Shown: piece by piece, positions 1-11,461 of the stretch
How positions within the stretch are numbered: the stretch's first letter is position 1
Layout: each line of letters opens with the position of its first letter
Origin: Diabrotica undecimpunctata
Taxonomy: Eukaryota; Arthropoda; Insecta; Coleoptera; Chrysomelidae
Direction: 5' to 3'
Assembly (NCBI RefSeq): GCF_040954645.1
Contig: NC_092806.1
Coordinates: 79,704,641 to 79,768,640, forward strand
Length of the DNA: 64,000 nucleotides
The notes under the pieces: model-generated
The model's input: the letters and a program-made list of their open reading frames with translations, nothing else
Database searches by the model: none
Told to the model about the DNA's origin: nothing
Made by a program: the position numbers and the translations under genes

Positions 1-146
1 AAGCATTCTTCCCTTTTTTGGGCACTACTATCAATTTTTACATAAAAATATCTATTTTAGCGCTTAAATATTTATTTTGAGATAACCTTCTATCCAGAAT
101 TATATGTAGTACACAGATAAAACCAGAAATAAAATAATAAAACAAT

Positions 147-656
147 GTGAGTATTAATTGTAGGAAATATGAAAACGAATTGTAAGTAAAGTAAAGTGGT
201 AAATTTAAGATTGAATTTCAAATAATATGGTTCTACAAGTTATGCACAAAATCGCTTCCCTTAAATTGGTGTCCTTTAGGATTTGGTTAACTATGCAGAC
301 CCAAATGTGACTACTCAATTCGTCACTGATCAATCCCTTCAATGGATTTCTTCCCTGAAATTCTTGTTGGACGCGACACGGTACCGCCTGATATTTCACG
401 TTCCGAATTCTTGACCTTTTTCGTTGAAGGTTGGAAGTGAAGTCGTACCTTGTCGGTTGAAATCTACTCACTGGGGCATGCCCATTTTTATATATGAGCG
501 ATTTGTGTGCGTCGAAGTAAAATCATATTATATCGCGCTTTGAATGAAATGCGACCAATAAGCACATAAGTTTATTCTGCATCATTTCAAGGAAATATAA
601 TTATTAAACTCTAAAACTTACTGTACCCGAAATAAATTAAATATTATAATAATATT
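147..656. mobile_element. 510-bp insertion in repeat A
   Basis: The other two repeat A copies continue uninterrupted across this position. The insert is bracketed by CAAT at 143-146 and 657-660, and CAAT occurs once at the matching site near 37460, which fits a 4-bp target-site duplication. The insert is less AT-rich than its surroundings, has no obvious terminal inverted repeats and holds a reverse-strand open frame at 205-471. The family is unknown. Confidence 0.5.
205..471 (-). CDS. hypothetical 88-residue ORF in the insertion
   Basis: An open frame of 88 codons on the minus strand, basic near its N-terminus (QRKRSRIRN around residues 17-25) and with two CxxC-like cysteines near the C-terminus. 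I do not recognise the product. Codon composition is more balanced than in the AT-rich surroundings. A TATATAAAA box lies about 20 bp upstream, which is too close for it to direct transcription of this exact ATG. It may be part of an exon or an LTR-like insertion rather than a gene. Confidence 0.25.
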   Translation of the reverse strand: MSRFQPTRYDFTSNLQRKRSRIRNVKYQAVPCRVQQEFQGRNPLKGLISDELSSHIWVCIVNQILKDTNLREAILCITCRTILFEIQS

Positions 657-1108
657 CAATATAAAATAAAGAAATAAGGATTCCCGAACACAATGGATGA
701 AATAAAAGACGTTCTGATTTATCGAATTCTTAAATAAAACGTATAAAGACATACTCACATTAACAAAATACATTAGGAAATTTCCGCATATGAAAAAAAT
801 CCAATTTGGTAATGAAATCCTTTTGTATCTATAAAGCTATTTTTAGAAAAGCACTAGATTTGCACGCATAGTCTGAAGCGTATTCAGACTATACGCGAGA
901 AGTATACAGCTTAATGGCAGAGTTGCCAAACTATCAGAGCTTACTTAAACCGATATACTTATGGTTCCAATATACAGTGAAAAAGATCTGAACGACTCCT
1001 ATAAGATATACACGTGAACTAAGCAATATACATTCATGATACAGGGGTACTTAAGGGCTCCACAAAATTTTTAAAAATTATGAAACTATACATGTTGACG
1101 AATCGACA

Positions 1109-1165
1109 GTGGTCAAGTGAGCTCCGTATATCGGTGTTCACTTGACCACGGAGCTCACTTGAACC
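1109..1165. repeat. Competing hairpins near the repeat A terminus
   Basis: TCAAGTGAGCTCCG (1113-1126) is the reverse complement of 1149-1162, and GTGGTCAAGTGA (1109-1120) pairs alternatively with 1138-1149. The same arrangement recurs near 38115-38165 and 44930-44985. It is a conserved subterminal structure about 40 bp from the (TA)n junction. Confidence 0.7.
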
Positions 1166-1201
1166 TGAATTTTAACATGGGCGGAGTCCACTTTATGCCG
1201 T

Positions 1202-2160
<959 letters not shown>

Positions 2161-2282
2161 ATCCACAAGGAAACTAAGTTCCTGTATTTGGCTGTATACC
2201 ATATATTAAAAAAATTTTTGAATAAAATCCTTTATAAAAAGGTATATAAAAAACCCAGTTGGGCTATGTTGAATTGACAAAA

Positions 2283-2311
2283 CGTTTTCGGAATAAGTAT
2301 TCCATCATCAG
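2283..2311 (-). ncRNA. Hammerhead-ribozyme-like core, left arm
   Basis: On the minus strand: CTGATGA, then a GGAAT/ATTCC stem, then GAAA. This is the conserved two-part hammerhead core around stem II. Stems I and III and the cleavage triplet are not clearly formed. The mirror copy is at 7850-7879. The ribozyme assignment is inference. Confidence 0.35.
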
Positions 2312-2621
2312 TGTCTAGTTAATACATGGATGTAGCCACTAAATATGTGGGTAAAAACCCTTTAAAAATTATTAAATGAAATTTAGTTTACATTATGTCT
2401 AATTTACAGTTAAGATGGTAAAGTTACCGTTGGATTGGTAACATGGCGACATATGACTCTACATTAAGTTGCAAGTCCTGAGACGGTATGTCTACGAGGA
2501 CTTTATCGGGCATATAGAGTTGCTTTGATAAAGTCCTCGTAGACATACCGTCTCAGGACTTGCAACTTAATGTAGAGTCATATGTCGCCATGTTACCAAT
2601 CCAACGGTAACTTTACCATCT

Positions 2622-2633
2622 TAACTGTAAATT
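2622..2633. repeat. 12-bp target-site duplication of the LINE (left)
   Basis: TAACTGTAAATT here is repeated exactly at 7749-7760 on the other side of the LINE. Removing the LINE and one copy restores the foldback arm. Confidence 0.85.
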
Positions 2634-2740
2634 GATGATGATGATGATGATAGTGTGTTTGGCATGGAAACTAGTCCTTTTGCCACAGATTTTTAAATGA
2701 TTTATGTTGTTTATCAATTAAAAACTTGATTGTACTAAAT

Positions 2741-5700
2741 TTATATTATATATCCGGATGCATATAAGTGATTACATATGAGTTCGTATATAGATTTCTG
2801 ATTCAATGACAGTAGGTGGGTTATGTTTACAGGAAGTTGCACATTACTTTTAACTAGGTTTTCATAAAACGTAGATGAGAGTGCTTTATTTTTAATACAT
2901 CCAAACAGGATGTGATTAACATCACACTGGGAAATATTATCGCATAAACACTTTCCTGATTCTATAATGTTTAATCTAGCCAGGTGAGCAGGAACAGCAC
3001 TGTGACTAGTTTTTAATCTTGTAATAGTTGCTGCTGATCGTTTAGATATATTATAATGGAATATGTGTGGTAATTCTGTTAGGGATGGTAACGTAGGATG
3101 GATCTTGTAATAATGATTATTTGAAGTATTCGCCAATATTTTCCATCTGTCTTGCCAGTTAAAATTTATTTTTTTATTATAAAAATTGATTAGGTCTGAT
3201 ACTGTGTAAATATGTTCTTGTATACCTGAATGAGTAGAATCCTTAGCGAGCTCGTCTACTATTTCATTACCTTTTATCCCGGAGTGACTTTTTGCCCAAA
3301 TAAATGTTATATCTTTGTTTCTTATTTTTTGTTTAATGTCACATATCAGCTCACATGTTTTATGGTTTAACTCAGTATTATTAAGTCCACTAAGAATTGA
3401 CTTAGAGTCTGAGATGATCACAGCATCTTGCAAATTTGCGTGCTCTAGCCAATCCAGAGCTTTCCTAATAGCTACCGCTTCTGCAGTGTAAATAGAGCAA
3501 TGTGGAGTAAGCTTTATTTTAAGTGATTTGTTTTTGGAAGGAATATACACTGCAGACCCTACTTTCCCATCGTTGAGTTTAGAGCCATCTGTGTAAATTA
3601 TAGTTTTATTAGTATATTCACTCAATATGGAGTTCAACAGCTTGTTATTTATTTGATGTGAATCTGAATATCTCGGAAATATAATATTTAATTTTTTGAA
3701 GATTGTATTAAATTCTAATTTATAAGATGGTTTAATATAATTTGTTGAAAGTGTAACCGGTAAATCATTGGTTTCCAGAAAGGCATCTGCTAATGGTGGT
3801 GAATTTTTTATTCTCCAATAATTGTTTACTAGATTTTGTATGGATAATTCATACAGCATACTTAGTAGGCCACTTGTTCTAGCCCTTAATTTTAATACAT
3901 ATTTTGTTGCTAATAAATTTCTACGATTTTCTAATGACATTTCATTACTTTCAGCAAGTAACATGGGGCATGGTGTTGATTTCATAGCACCCAAAGTTAA
4001 TCTCAAACTTTTAAACTGAATACGATCTATTTTTAGTAAATGTGTTTTGCTTGCTGATCCGTATAACACACATCCGTAATCCAAAATTGATCGCACGTAG
4101 GTCCTGTAAAACATCAATGCAACTTTGGGATCAGCACCCCATTTCCTGCAAGTGACACATTTAAGGAGATTAATGCCTTTCTCATATCTTTTTTTTACAT
4201 ATTGGACATGTTTAGACCATAGTAATTTGGGGTCTAGGATTATACCAAGATATTTATACTCAGTGACAACGGGTATATCATATCCTGACAGGTGTAGACT
4301 ATCAGGCGTACGTAACCTATGTCTTGTAAATATCATAATGGCAGATTTTTCTGGGGATATAGTAAGTTCGTGGCCTTTAGTCCAATTATCTACTAGTTTC
4401 ATGATGTGTTCCAGGACCTCCACACAATCGTCATATGAATCACGGACGGAGTAAATACATATATCATCAGCGTACTGTATACATTTTATGGAATCAACAA
4501 AAATGTCGTGTATACTTGCCGAAAATATGTTGAAGAGAATTGGGCTTAATGGCCCTGTGGTAATCCTGTATGAGTTATTCGTGGACCATATAACTGATTA
4601 CTATGGTCTCTGATATATAAAGTTCGGTTGCTAAAAAGATTAACTATATTAGCGGATAAATTTGTGGACAACCCCAGTTTGCATAACTTTGAATGCATTA
4701 CTGTTAAATTAACACAGTCGTAAGCGCCTTTAAGGTCTAGAAAGAAACATGCTAAATATTTATTGTTTGAAAAATTTAGTTGGATATCTGTTGTTAAGTG
4801 ACTTATTGCATCTAGTGTTCCCAGACCAGATCGAAATCCATATTGAGTGCTTGGCAAAAGATTATAGTGTTCGACTGTCCAGTTAAGACGATTTTTGATA
4901 ATTCTTTCGAAAGTTTTTGTTATACAAGACAATAGAGAAATGGGTCGATAAGACGATGAGAGAGTTTTGTCTTTGTTGGGTTTGATAAAAAGACATATAA
5001 TTGTTTCTTTCATTTTTTCAATGTAACTTCCTTTCAAAAGCCAATCATTAAATATTTTTAATAAATGATTTTTTGCCTTATCGGGAAGGTGGTTAATTAT
5101 GGAATAAGTGATATAGTCTTTCCCGGGCGCAGTAGATTTTGATATTTTAATAGCTGCATCCAGTTCTTGGATGTTTATTGGATTTTCTAGTAATTTAAAT
5201 TTACTGGAATTGCATATTGATACGTATTTTAATTGGTCTTGAACGTATGGTGGAGCGAACTTGTCAAGTAACTCTTCTATTAGCTCTGTTGAAATTGGTT
5301 GTGTCTTTGAATGATAATTTTTGTTAGCCATTTTATTAACAAATTTCCATATTTTGTTGAGCGGTGTATTTTTATTGATAGTATTTACAAAGTTGATCCA
5401 AGATGTTTTTTGTTTTTTCATAAAAGCAACTTTGCATTTGGCTTGGATGTGTTTAAATTTTAGATAATTTTCAAGATTTGAGATAATATTATACTCTCGA
5501 AAAGCTTTTTTTCGACACGATATTAAATTTTTTACATTCGTCGTCCCACCATACGGGAAGACCGGATTTTGGTTGAAATGATTTTTGAGTAATCATAGCA
5601 GAGTCTGCAGCTTCGCTAATTGTTTTTATTAAGTTATTAAACATTTCCAAAGATGTAACATCTAAAGAATGAGTGTCTAGAAGGCATTTTTCTAAGTAAT

Positions 5701-6439
5701 TTTCAAATATAGACCAGTTCGCTGAAGACTCTTTCCATTTTGTGGAGGTATGGATTGTTCTTGGGGAATATTTCAAATCTAGGGTGATTTGGATAGGGAT
5801 GTGGATTGTACCTAGTGAGTCATTTAGAGGATTCCAGGTAGTAAAGCTTGTTAAATGAGGAGATACTAATGTTAACTCTATCATTGAAGGACGTTCGTTT
5901 GGTCTGGATATTTTGGTTGGTCTTCCGTCATTGAGTAAAATTAGATTAGTATTGTCTAAAGCGTCAGCTAAAATATTACCTTGTGCACTATCCTGTATGG
6001 AACCCCACCTACAGTGATGACTATTAAAGTCGCCCCCAGTTAAAACTCTGCCTTTAATTTGTCCAAATAAATTTTCCCAATCTTTGGATGAGACATATAT
6101 TTTAGGAGGTTTGTAAACACATAGTATTGATAATTTTACTTGTTCTAGAAAAACACCGCAAACCTCTATATTTGGATTATAATTTGTTTTGAATTTTATA
6201 TCTGAAAAGGAAATGTTGTTTGCAACTAAAACAGCAACGCCTCCATAGCCATCACGTCGATCAACTCTAACATTATTAAAACCTTTAATATATAAATTTT
6301 TATTTTGTGACAACCAAGTTTCGTTTAGAAGAATGACATCAATTGTATGATTTTCTAGAAAATTAAGCAAATTAGTCTTTTGTTTTATAATAGATTGGCA
6401 GTTCCACTGAAGAATATTAAGTGTTCTATGATTCCCCAT
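2741..6439 (-). pseudogene. LINE pol: endonuclease, reverse transcriptase, RNase H
   Basis: The endonuclease (6439-5489) starts at MGNHRTLNILQWN, which fits the domain better than the longer frame from 6508. LNETWL and GGDFNSHH are present, but the position of the usual SDH motif reads GTIH, so nicking activity is probably lost. RT spans about 5400-4150: RPISLLS, FLDLKGAYD, LPQG near 4556 where the frame breaks, and QYADD near 4465. RNase H lies near 3650-3240 (YTDGS, TAEA, SDSKS, ELAKDS). The protein ends at 2741, about 100 bp from the ATC tail. Frame breaks near 5450 and 4550 show it is dead. Confidence 0.85.
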
Positions 6440-6473
6440 CACTATCGTTGTCTGATAAACAAGAAAGTATATT

Positions 6474-7613
6474 TCAGATTTCATTTTGAGTGACTTTTTG
6501 GAATTCAACTGAGACTAGTTTGGGGTCAATTTGTTTAATTATTCTTTCTAAAGCAAATGGAATTTCTTGTAGAATTTGTAATTGTATTTTTTCTTTATAT
6601 GCTATAAACTCATCACGATATGGGTTAGGAATTATAGGATGTGACACTGATTTTGTTTTAGAAGTTGAAGGAAATTGTAAGGCAGTTTTACATTGAGTCG
6701 GGGATATGGCTTTTCGTTTAAGAGGATTAGAACTTTGTTTAGGTTTAGGAACGAATGAATTGTTTACGGTACGGTCATTTGCCGCAGTCGGGAGTTGGGG
6801 AAAGTTATTTAAGTTACTAAGCAATTCAAATTTATTATGTGTCGTGATTTTGGCATAGGATGGATTTTTTGCTAAAAACTCAGCTTCTTTAAATGTAGTA
6901 TTCTCAATCGCCATTATTTTTTTAATATTATATTGATGTTGATAAGCTGGGCATTGTTTCGTTAGAGTCGTATGATCGTTTGTTTTACAGTGAAGACAAT
7001 ATTGTGAGTAACTACAACGGTAACTACTATGTATTGTTCAACTTGAAACCTTACCAAATCTAACGTAATATATTGAGGAATAACATTTCCTTCAAATGTT
7101 AAAATTACCATTTGTCTAGGAACAAAAATAGTTTCATTATCTGAATGAATAAGTTTTCTTTTCATACATCTTACCTTACGTTATTTTTTGGTCGGAAATA
7201 ATATTATTCATCATATAATTTTCGTCCAAAAAAGTATCAACTTGTCTAATTATTCCTTTTTTGTGATTAAAAAAATTCGGAATATAAGCAATAAATTTGT
7301 TAGAAATAATTATGTCGTGATTGACTAAACTATTTGCACAAGTGTAAGAATTAAAAATTACTTTCACTTTATTTCTACCGAAGAGTTTAATATCGACAAC
7401 ATCTTTCTTAAAAAAGTTATTAATGAATAAATAATGACCTACTCGGACTGGTGATAAACGTTTAATATTTGGGTCGATGGACTCGACAAAAACAAAAAAC
7501 GGGCCTTTATCGGAAGATTTATACCTATTATTTAAATCAAAACGGGCACTTACTGCCTCCATATTTTCACCTTTATCAGGGGGTGGCTTTTCGCCACCCG
7601 AAGAATCATCCAT
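6474..7613 (-). pseudogene. LINE ORF1 (gag-like RNA-binding protein), frameshifted
   Basis: Starts at 7613 with MDDSSGGEKPPPDKG and runs open to 7176, then continues in other frames through 6962-7165 and 6474-6914. ORF1 proteins of this class coat the element RNA. The middle frame between about 7070 and 6915 shows a Cys/His-rich stretch (RCSYSQYC, then CKTNDH and CPAY), which looks like a degraded zinc-knuckle region. The segment after it (MAIENTTFKEAEFLAKNPSYA) is the typical post-knuckle linker of insect LINE gag proteins. At least two frameshifts break it. It precedes pol with a short overlap. Confidence 0.7.
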
Positions 7614-7748
7614 TTTTAAATATAAAGAACAATCCTACCTTGTTTTATTATTCCTTACTATTTAAAAAACCACACTTTAACTGCTTAGAAATTGAAAACT
7701 AATTAGCACTTAATTGATGTGGACACTATCGATGCCAGCACACAACTG

Positions 7749-7955
7749 TAACTGTAAATTAGACATAATGTAAACTAAATTTTATTTAATAATTTTTAAA
7801 GGGTTTTTACCCAGATATTTAGTGGCTACATCCATGTATTAACTAGACACTGATGATGGAATACTTATTCCGAAAACGTTTTGTCAATTCAACATAGCCC
7901 AACTGGGTTTTTTATATACCTTTTTATAAAGGATTTTATTCAAAAAATTTTTTTT
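7749..7955 (+). mobile_element. Foldback right arm, resumed after the LINE
   Basis: Begins with the second copy of TAACTGTAAATT (7749-7760) and continues as the inverted complement of 2400 back to 2208. It ends in an oligo-T run at about 7955. It abuts the truncated PLE directly. Confidence 0.8.
7850..7879 (+). ncRNA. Hammerhead-ribozyme-like core, right arm
   Basis: CTGATGA at 7850, stem GGAAT/ATTCC, then GAAA, followed by ACGTTTTGTC, where GTC could serve as a cleavage triplet with a very short stem III. It is the exact inverse of 2283-2311. PLE terminal repeats are known to carry hammerhead motifs. Activity is not shown. Confidence 0.35.
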
Positions 7956-7967
7956 GCATTGATACGC

Positions 7968-8040
7968 ATTGATATTTATTTATGCATACCATTTCTAAGA
8001 ATTCTAAGAAATGGTATGCATAAATAAATATCAATGCGTT
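7968..8040. repeat. ~73-bp palindrome at PLE 5' truncation point
   Basis: The sequence folds on itself around AAGAATTCT near 7997-8005. The stem includes ATGGTATGCATAAATAAATA and its complement. At 55990-56060 only one half is present, so the other half was added on insertion here. Confidence 0.85.
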
Positions 8041-8502
8041 AATAAAAAAACTGATATTGATAAACTAAGCAATATCTATAATTACATTCTGTCTTACGAA
8101 AATTAATACTATAATTTTCCAATATTAGATTTTCTGACTATAAATATTAGAATTTCAAAAAATTTAAATATTCATATTTGGCGCCACTTTGTACGTAACC
8201 ATAATAACAATCAAGAGCTAGTTATCAACAACAAAAAATATAATAAACAAAAACGAGTGTCTTTCTGACATAAATCAAACATCAACATAATCAATGTCAT
8301 AATGAATTTTTACAAAATTAAATTAAATTGGAATATTGTACTTACATAACTGTATAATTTTTAAAATAAGTTAAGTTTTAATGTTTTGTAAATTTGAAAA
8401 TTTAATGGATTAACCTCATGTTGTAAGTTTTTATACTAGTTTTATACAATGCTATTTAGTTCTAATTTCGTTGTATTTACTAATACCATATTTTAGCATA
8501 TC

Positions 8503-8530
8503 CTGAAGAAGCAAATAAATTTTGCGAAAG
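8503..8530 (+). ncRNA. Hammerhead-like fold in PLE 1 3' region
   Basis: CTGAAGA, then a GCAAA/TTTGC stem, then GAAAGC. The core agrees with the hammerhead pattern CUGANGA...GAA. The homologous segment is at 55514-55541 (minus), and a diverged one with a compensating stem is at 39749-39782 (minus). Stems I and III are uncertain. Confidence 0.35.
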
Positions 8531-8633
8531 CTTGATTAACGAACAAAGAGTTTTACTTTCCTGCCCTATTTATGACTGCAACATCAAAATAAAACTTTAT
8601 TTTACATAACGTGTCAGTCAATAATACCTAACT

Positions 8634-8637
<4 letters not shown>

Positions 8638-8679
<42 letters not shown>
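8638..8679. repeat. (TA)n between PLE 1 and repeat B
   Basis: About 21 TA units, bounded on the left by the PLE 3' end and on the right by the CAGATTGAAC terminus of repeat B. Confidence 0.95.
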
Positions 8680-8683
<4 letters not shown>

Positions 8684-9910
8684 TTGAACGAATTTAAAAC
8701 GGAACATACAATTTAATATATGTCTGTTTGAACTGCATTTGAAATAGTGGACCAATATAAAACTTGGACAAAAATAAATCCATACTCGATGATAGACATT
8801 GTATAAAATATCGTTCAACTATCTGTCTCCTTTTAGGACGCACCATATTCTATAGCGCCGCCCAAAGTCAATGTTGCCAATCGCCGTGTAATAATCCGAT
8901 TTGCGGATCTTTTTGAGAGTTATATCTTCTTCGTATCTTTAAATAAATCGGATATTTGCCTATATTTTTCATTGTATTTACCAATCTACTACAAGAGACT
9001 AATAACAAAAATAAACTTAATGGTTTGTAGTTATTTCTTTTCTTTCCTTTAAATATTTTATGGTTAACACCTTATTTGAAAAACATCTAGAGGAATGAGA
9101 TTGACAACACCGCTCAAAATATCCATCTGACCGCTTAGGCTTAGATAAAGGAAAGAGGAGCTTGCCTAATAGTCGGAGAGATAGAGCCGAAATTTTGAAA
9201 TGATCAATAATAAAACAATGTTTCTAAAACATTTGATAAAACTCTACGTCATCGTCTGAATCTTTTAAAGAATATTTTGTAGTTGTAAAATGATATTATG
9301 ATAATGTTTTTTTTTCAAACTAAAGTCATATTTACTTTACAAATCACATTTTTTTCTTAAATATAAATATTTTACGAATTAATTTTTAATTGAATAAATG
9401 ATTGATATTAGAATGAAAAACAAAAAAAAATATTTTCAATATAATAATCAATTGAAATTATCTGATGATTGATAAAAATTAATTATGAAACCGGTTAAGT
9501 AATTTTATTAAATTAAAGTAATTTTATAATGTTAACTATTGAATATTTTCGGTATAACAAATAGTAATTTTACTTATTTTTTATTACAATAAAAAGGTTT
9601 TTAAATTTATATTGCATAAATAATGGTTGTTCAGATATAAGAAAAATTTGATTTATTATTACATTAATAATCAAATACAAAATATATTATTTCTATTTAT
9701 CAATAGGTAAAATTCAATTTGTAGAATTCCTTTAACATTTTACAAATAATTATTAATAAAAATCGATTTAATAGTGGAATTATCAATTTTTTAAGTTTTG
9801 AAATTTACTTTGTAGATATTTTCAATATTTTTTTTTTAACTTTCAAATTGATTGATTTTTTTTTCATTAGTTAATTATAATTTTACAAATTCTGATTGGA
9901 CATTAATTTT

Positions 9911-9950
9911 GCATCATTATTATTTTAAAATATTAAAATAATAATGATGC
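9911..9950. repeat. 40-bp hairpin at the start of the repeat B ORF
   Basis: GCATCATTATTATTTTAA pairs perfectly with 9933-9950 across a 4-nt loop (AATA). The ATG at 9944 lies inside the right arm. In the inverted copy the hairpin is tandemly duplicated at 43511-43598. Confidence 0.9.
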
Positions 9951-10595
9951 GCGTTCCATTTAGATCAGTAATTCTAGACGCATGCGCTAAATGTAATAAG
10001 TATCAAGATGCTTTTATCCAACTTGGTGAAACTGACTTCGATTGTAATGAAGTTTTTGAAACCTTAGAAACTTTCATATGTCACTTATATGGAACAGGAT
10101 TGACGAGAACAATTCCAAAAAGAAAAGTAAACGATGTCAGATTTTCACTATTTAACCGGCAGTATAAGTTGCATGATGTGAACGAGCCTTTAAAAAAAAA
10201 AACTAAAAAATTTCGAACCTTCAAGCTTACCACCATGTCAAGATGAATTACACCAACATCTACTGCGAGCTCATATTTCAAATATTTGGACAAATGCTCA
10301 TAAAAAAGTACCAACAGAATTGATTGTTGAAGAACATGGTTGGGAGCTTGAAGATGAAACATATAAATTCAAATGGTTTAGTGGACCTCAGATGCCAGAA
10401 CCAGTTCGAGAAGTAGTGATTGAAAATGAAGCAGATAATGAATGTGATATTATTGAAAGTGAAAGTGACGAAGATGATGAATGTGATGACATCAATGAGA
10501 GTGAGAAAAATGACGAAATTTTTAAAGTTTTTCTAAATTTTTTTTTCTTATCGGAAAAATCGTTTGAAAATTTTTGGAAAAAAATCATGGTATAA
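9944..10595 (+). pseudogene. Repeat B ORF: fragment of a conserved uncharacterised family
   Basis: The frame from 9944 gives about 100 residues including FICHLYG and VNDVRFSLF. A shift in the A-rich run near 10190-10211 leads to the second frame: SLPPCQDELHQHLLRA, then IWTNAH, HGWELEDE and KWFSGPQMPEP. This series (short LYG/DVR block, LPPC block, GW-ED block, PxPEP) recalls an uncharacterised animal family that usually continues into a cysteine-rich tail; here an acidic tail (ESDEDDECDD) follows instead. The function is unknown and it may be cargo. The inverted copy at 42780-43520 has a similar layout, so the break may be old. Confidence 0.45.
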
Positions 10596-10844
10596 CTTAC
10601 AGAAAATCGAAAGGATTCTACAAATTAGATTTTACCTCAAAAAATTACGAAAATTTTCATTTACTGAAATTTTTTTGGAAAATTTTGAGTTAAACTCTAC
10701 TTGACGCTTTTCAGAATAGTAACAGAAGTGAGCATACAAATTTTCAAATAAATCGGTATACAAATATCATAATAAAATCAGTTTGAAAATTGTTACCGAG
10801 ACCTAAAATGCGCAGTCAAGTGGTACATTTGACCCCGTTTTATG

Positions 10845-11125
10845 GCTCTCTGTACCAACCCAGCTGTCCGCCCTTTTGGATTTAGAGTTTTTAGGGGCTA
10901 AATAATGAGCCATGAAAATGGCGGACATATTACTTATCGTTAATTTTTCCCCAAAAAATTGCAACTTCACCCCTGTCCGCCACTCCTTATGTATCCACTC
11001 TCGCGTCCGCCCTTTGGGATTTCGTCTAGTTATACCAAGATCTTACTCTGGGCAAATTTTCAGCCATATTATCGATCGTTAATTTTTCCGAAAAAAATTA
11101 CAACTTCATCCCTGTATAGCCACCC
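10845..11125 (+). repeat. Degenerate ~135-bp tandem repeat with GTCCGCC boxes
   Basis: Two units share a GTCCGCCCTTT-type start, ATCGTTAATTTTTCC in the middle and a GCAACTTCACCCCTGT or ACAACTTCATCCCTGT ending. They lie in the far half of repeat B and recur inverted at 42340-42620. This stretch is noticeably more GC-rich than its surroundings. Confidence 0.6.
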
Positions 11126-11461
11126 CCTGTACCACGAGGGGCGTCCGCCTGTAAGGCAAAGTCTTAACCCAGTTACAATGAATATATTCCAATAGAGAAA
11201 TGTCATATTACTGATCAGTTCAAAATTTCGGCTCTATCTCTTGGTCTATAAGGAAGCGATAGGTGGTTTGACAGCATAATAACTGCTTGTTTAGTCTAGT
11301 TTTCACAGTGATTCTAGGCAACCTATTTGGGTGGAGTTTTGACTTGTTCTTGAATGAATTCAGAATCCAGCAGCCCGCTGAAGTATTGGATTTTTATAAT
11401 ATAATTATTTGACAACCTTTTGTTGGCCAACCACCTAGAGCGGAGTTGAGCCGAAATTTCA

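Larger units (their letters stand above)
2208..2633 (+). mobile_element. Foldback element: left arm, loop and start of right arm
   Basis: 2208-2507 is the left arm. 2508-2526 is a 19-nt loop. 2527-2633 is the start of the right arm, which resumes at 7761-7955 after the LINE insertion. The arms are close to perfect inverted repeats of about 300 bp each. Each carries a hammerhead-like CTGATGA...GAAA segment. This could be a foldback transposon or two inverted Penelope-like terminal repeats. There is no coding capacity. Confidence 0.8.
2634..7748 (-). mobile_element. I-like LINE with RNase H, complete length but inactivated
   Basis: A 5.1-kb non-LTR retrotransposon on the minus strand, bounded by a 12-bp target duplication. 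Its 3' end is a short (ATC)n tail (GAT repeats at 2634-2651 on the plus strand), as in I-type elements, rather than poly(A). The order is gag-like ORF1, apurinic-type endonuclease, reverse transcriptase, RNase H. A C-terminal RNase H after RT favours the I group over Jockey or RTE; the clade call is from architecture only. ORF1 and the RT region carry frameshifts. Confidence 0.85.
7956..8637 (+). mobile_element. Penelope-like element 1, 5'-truncated 3' end
   Basis: 8000-8637 is the reverse complement of 55410-56018, which is the 3' untranslated part of the PLE whose GIY-YIG ORF ends at 56019. The copy keeps only the last few codons plus the 3' region. At its truncated 5' side a short inverted stub gives a palindrome (7968-8040). 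Its 3' end runs straight into (TA)n. Confidence 0.75.

Noticed and set aside
2634..2651. (GAT)n as an independent microsatellite
   Set aside because: It is the 3' tail of the minus-strand I-like LINE, next to the target duplication.
3822..4454. Plus-strand ORFs inside the LINE
   Set aside because: Antisense shadows of the minus-strand RT-RNase H coding region.
10081..10588. Minus-strand ORFs opposite the repeat B ORF
   Set aside because: Low-complexity Ser/Phe shadows of the acidic plus-strand frame.
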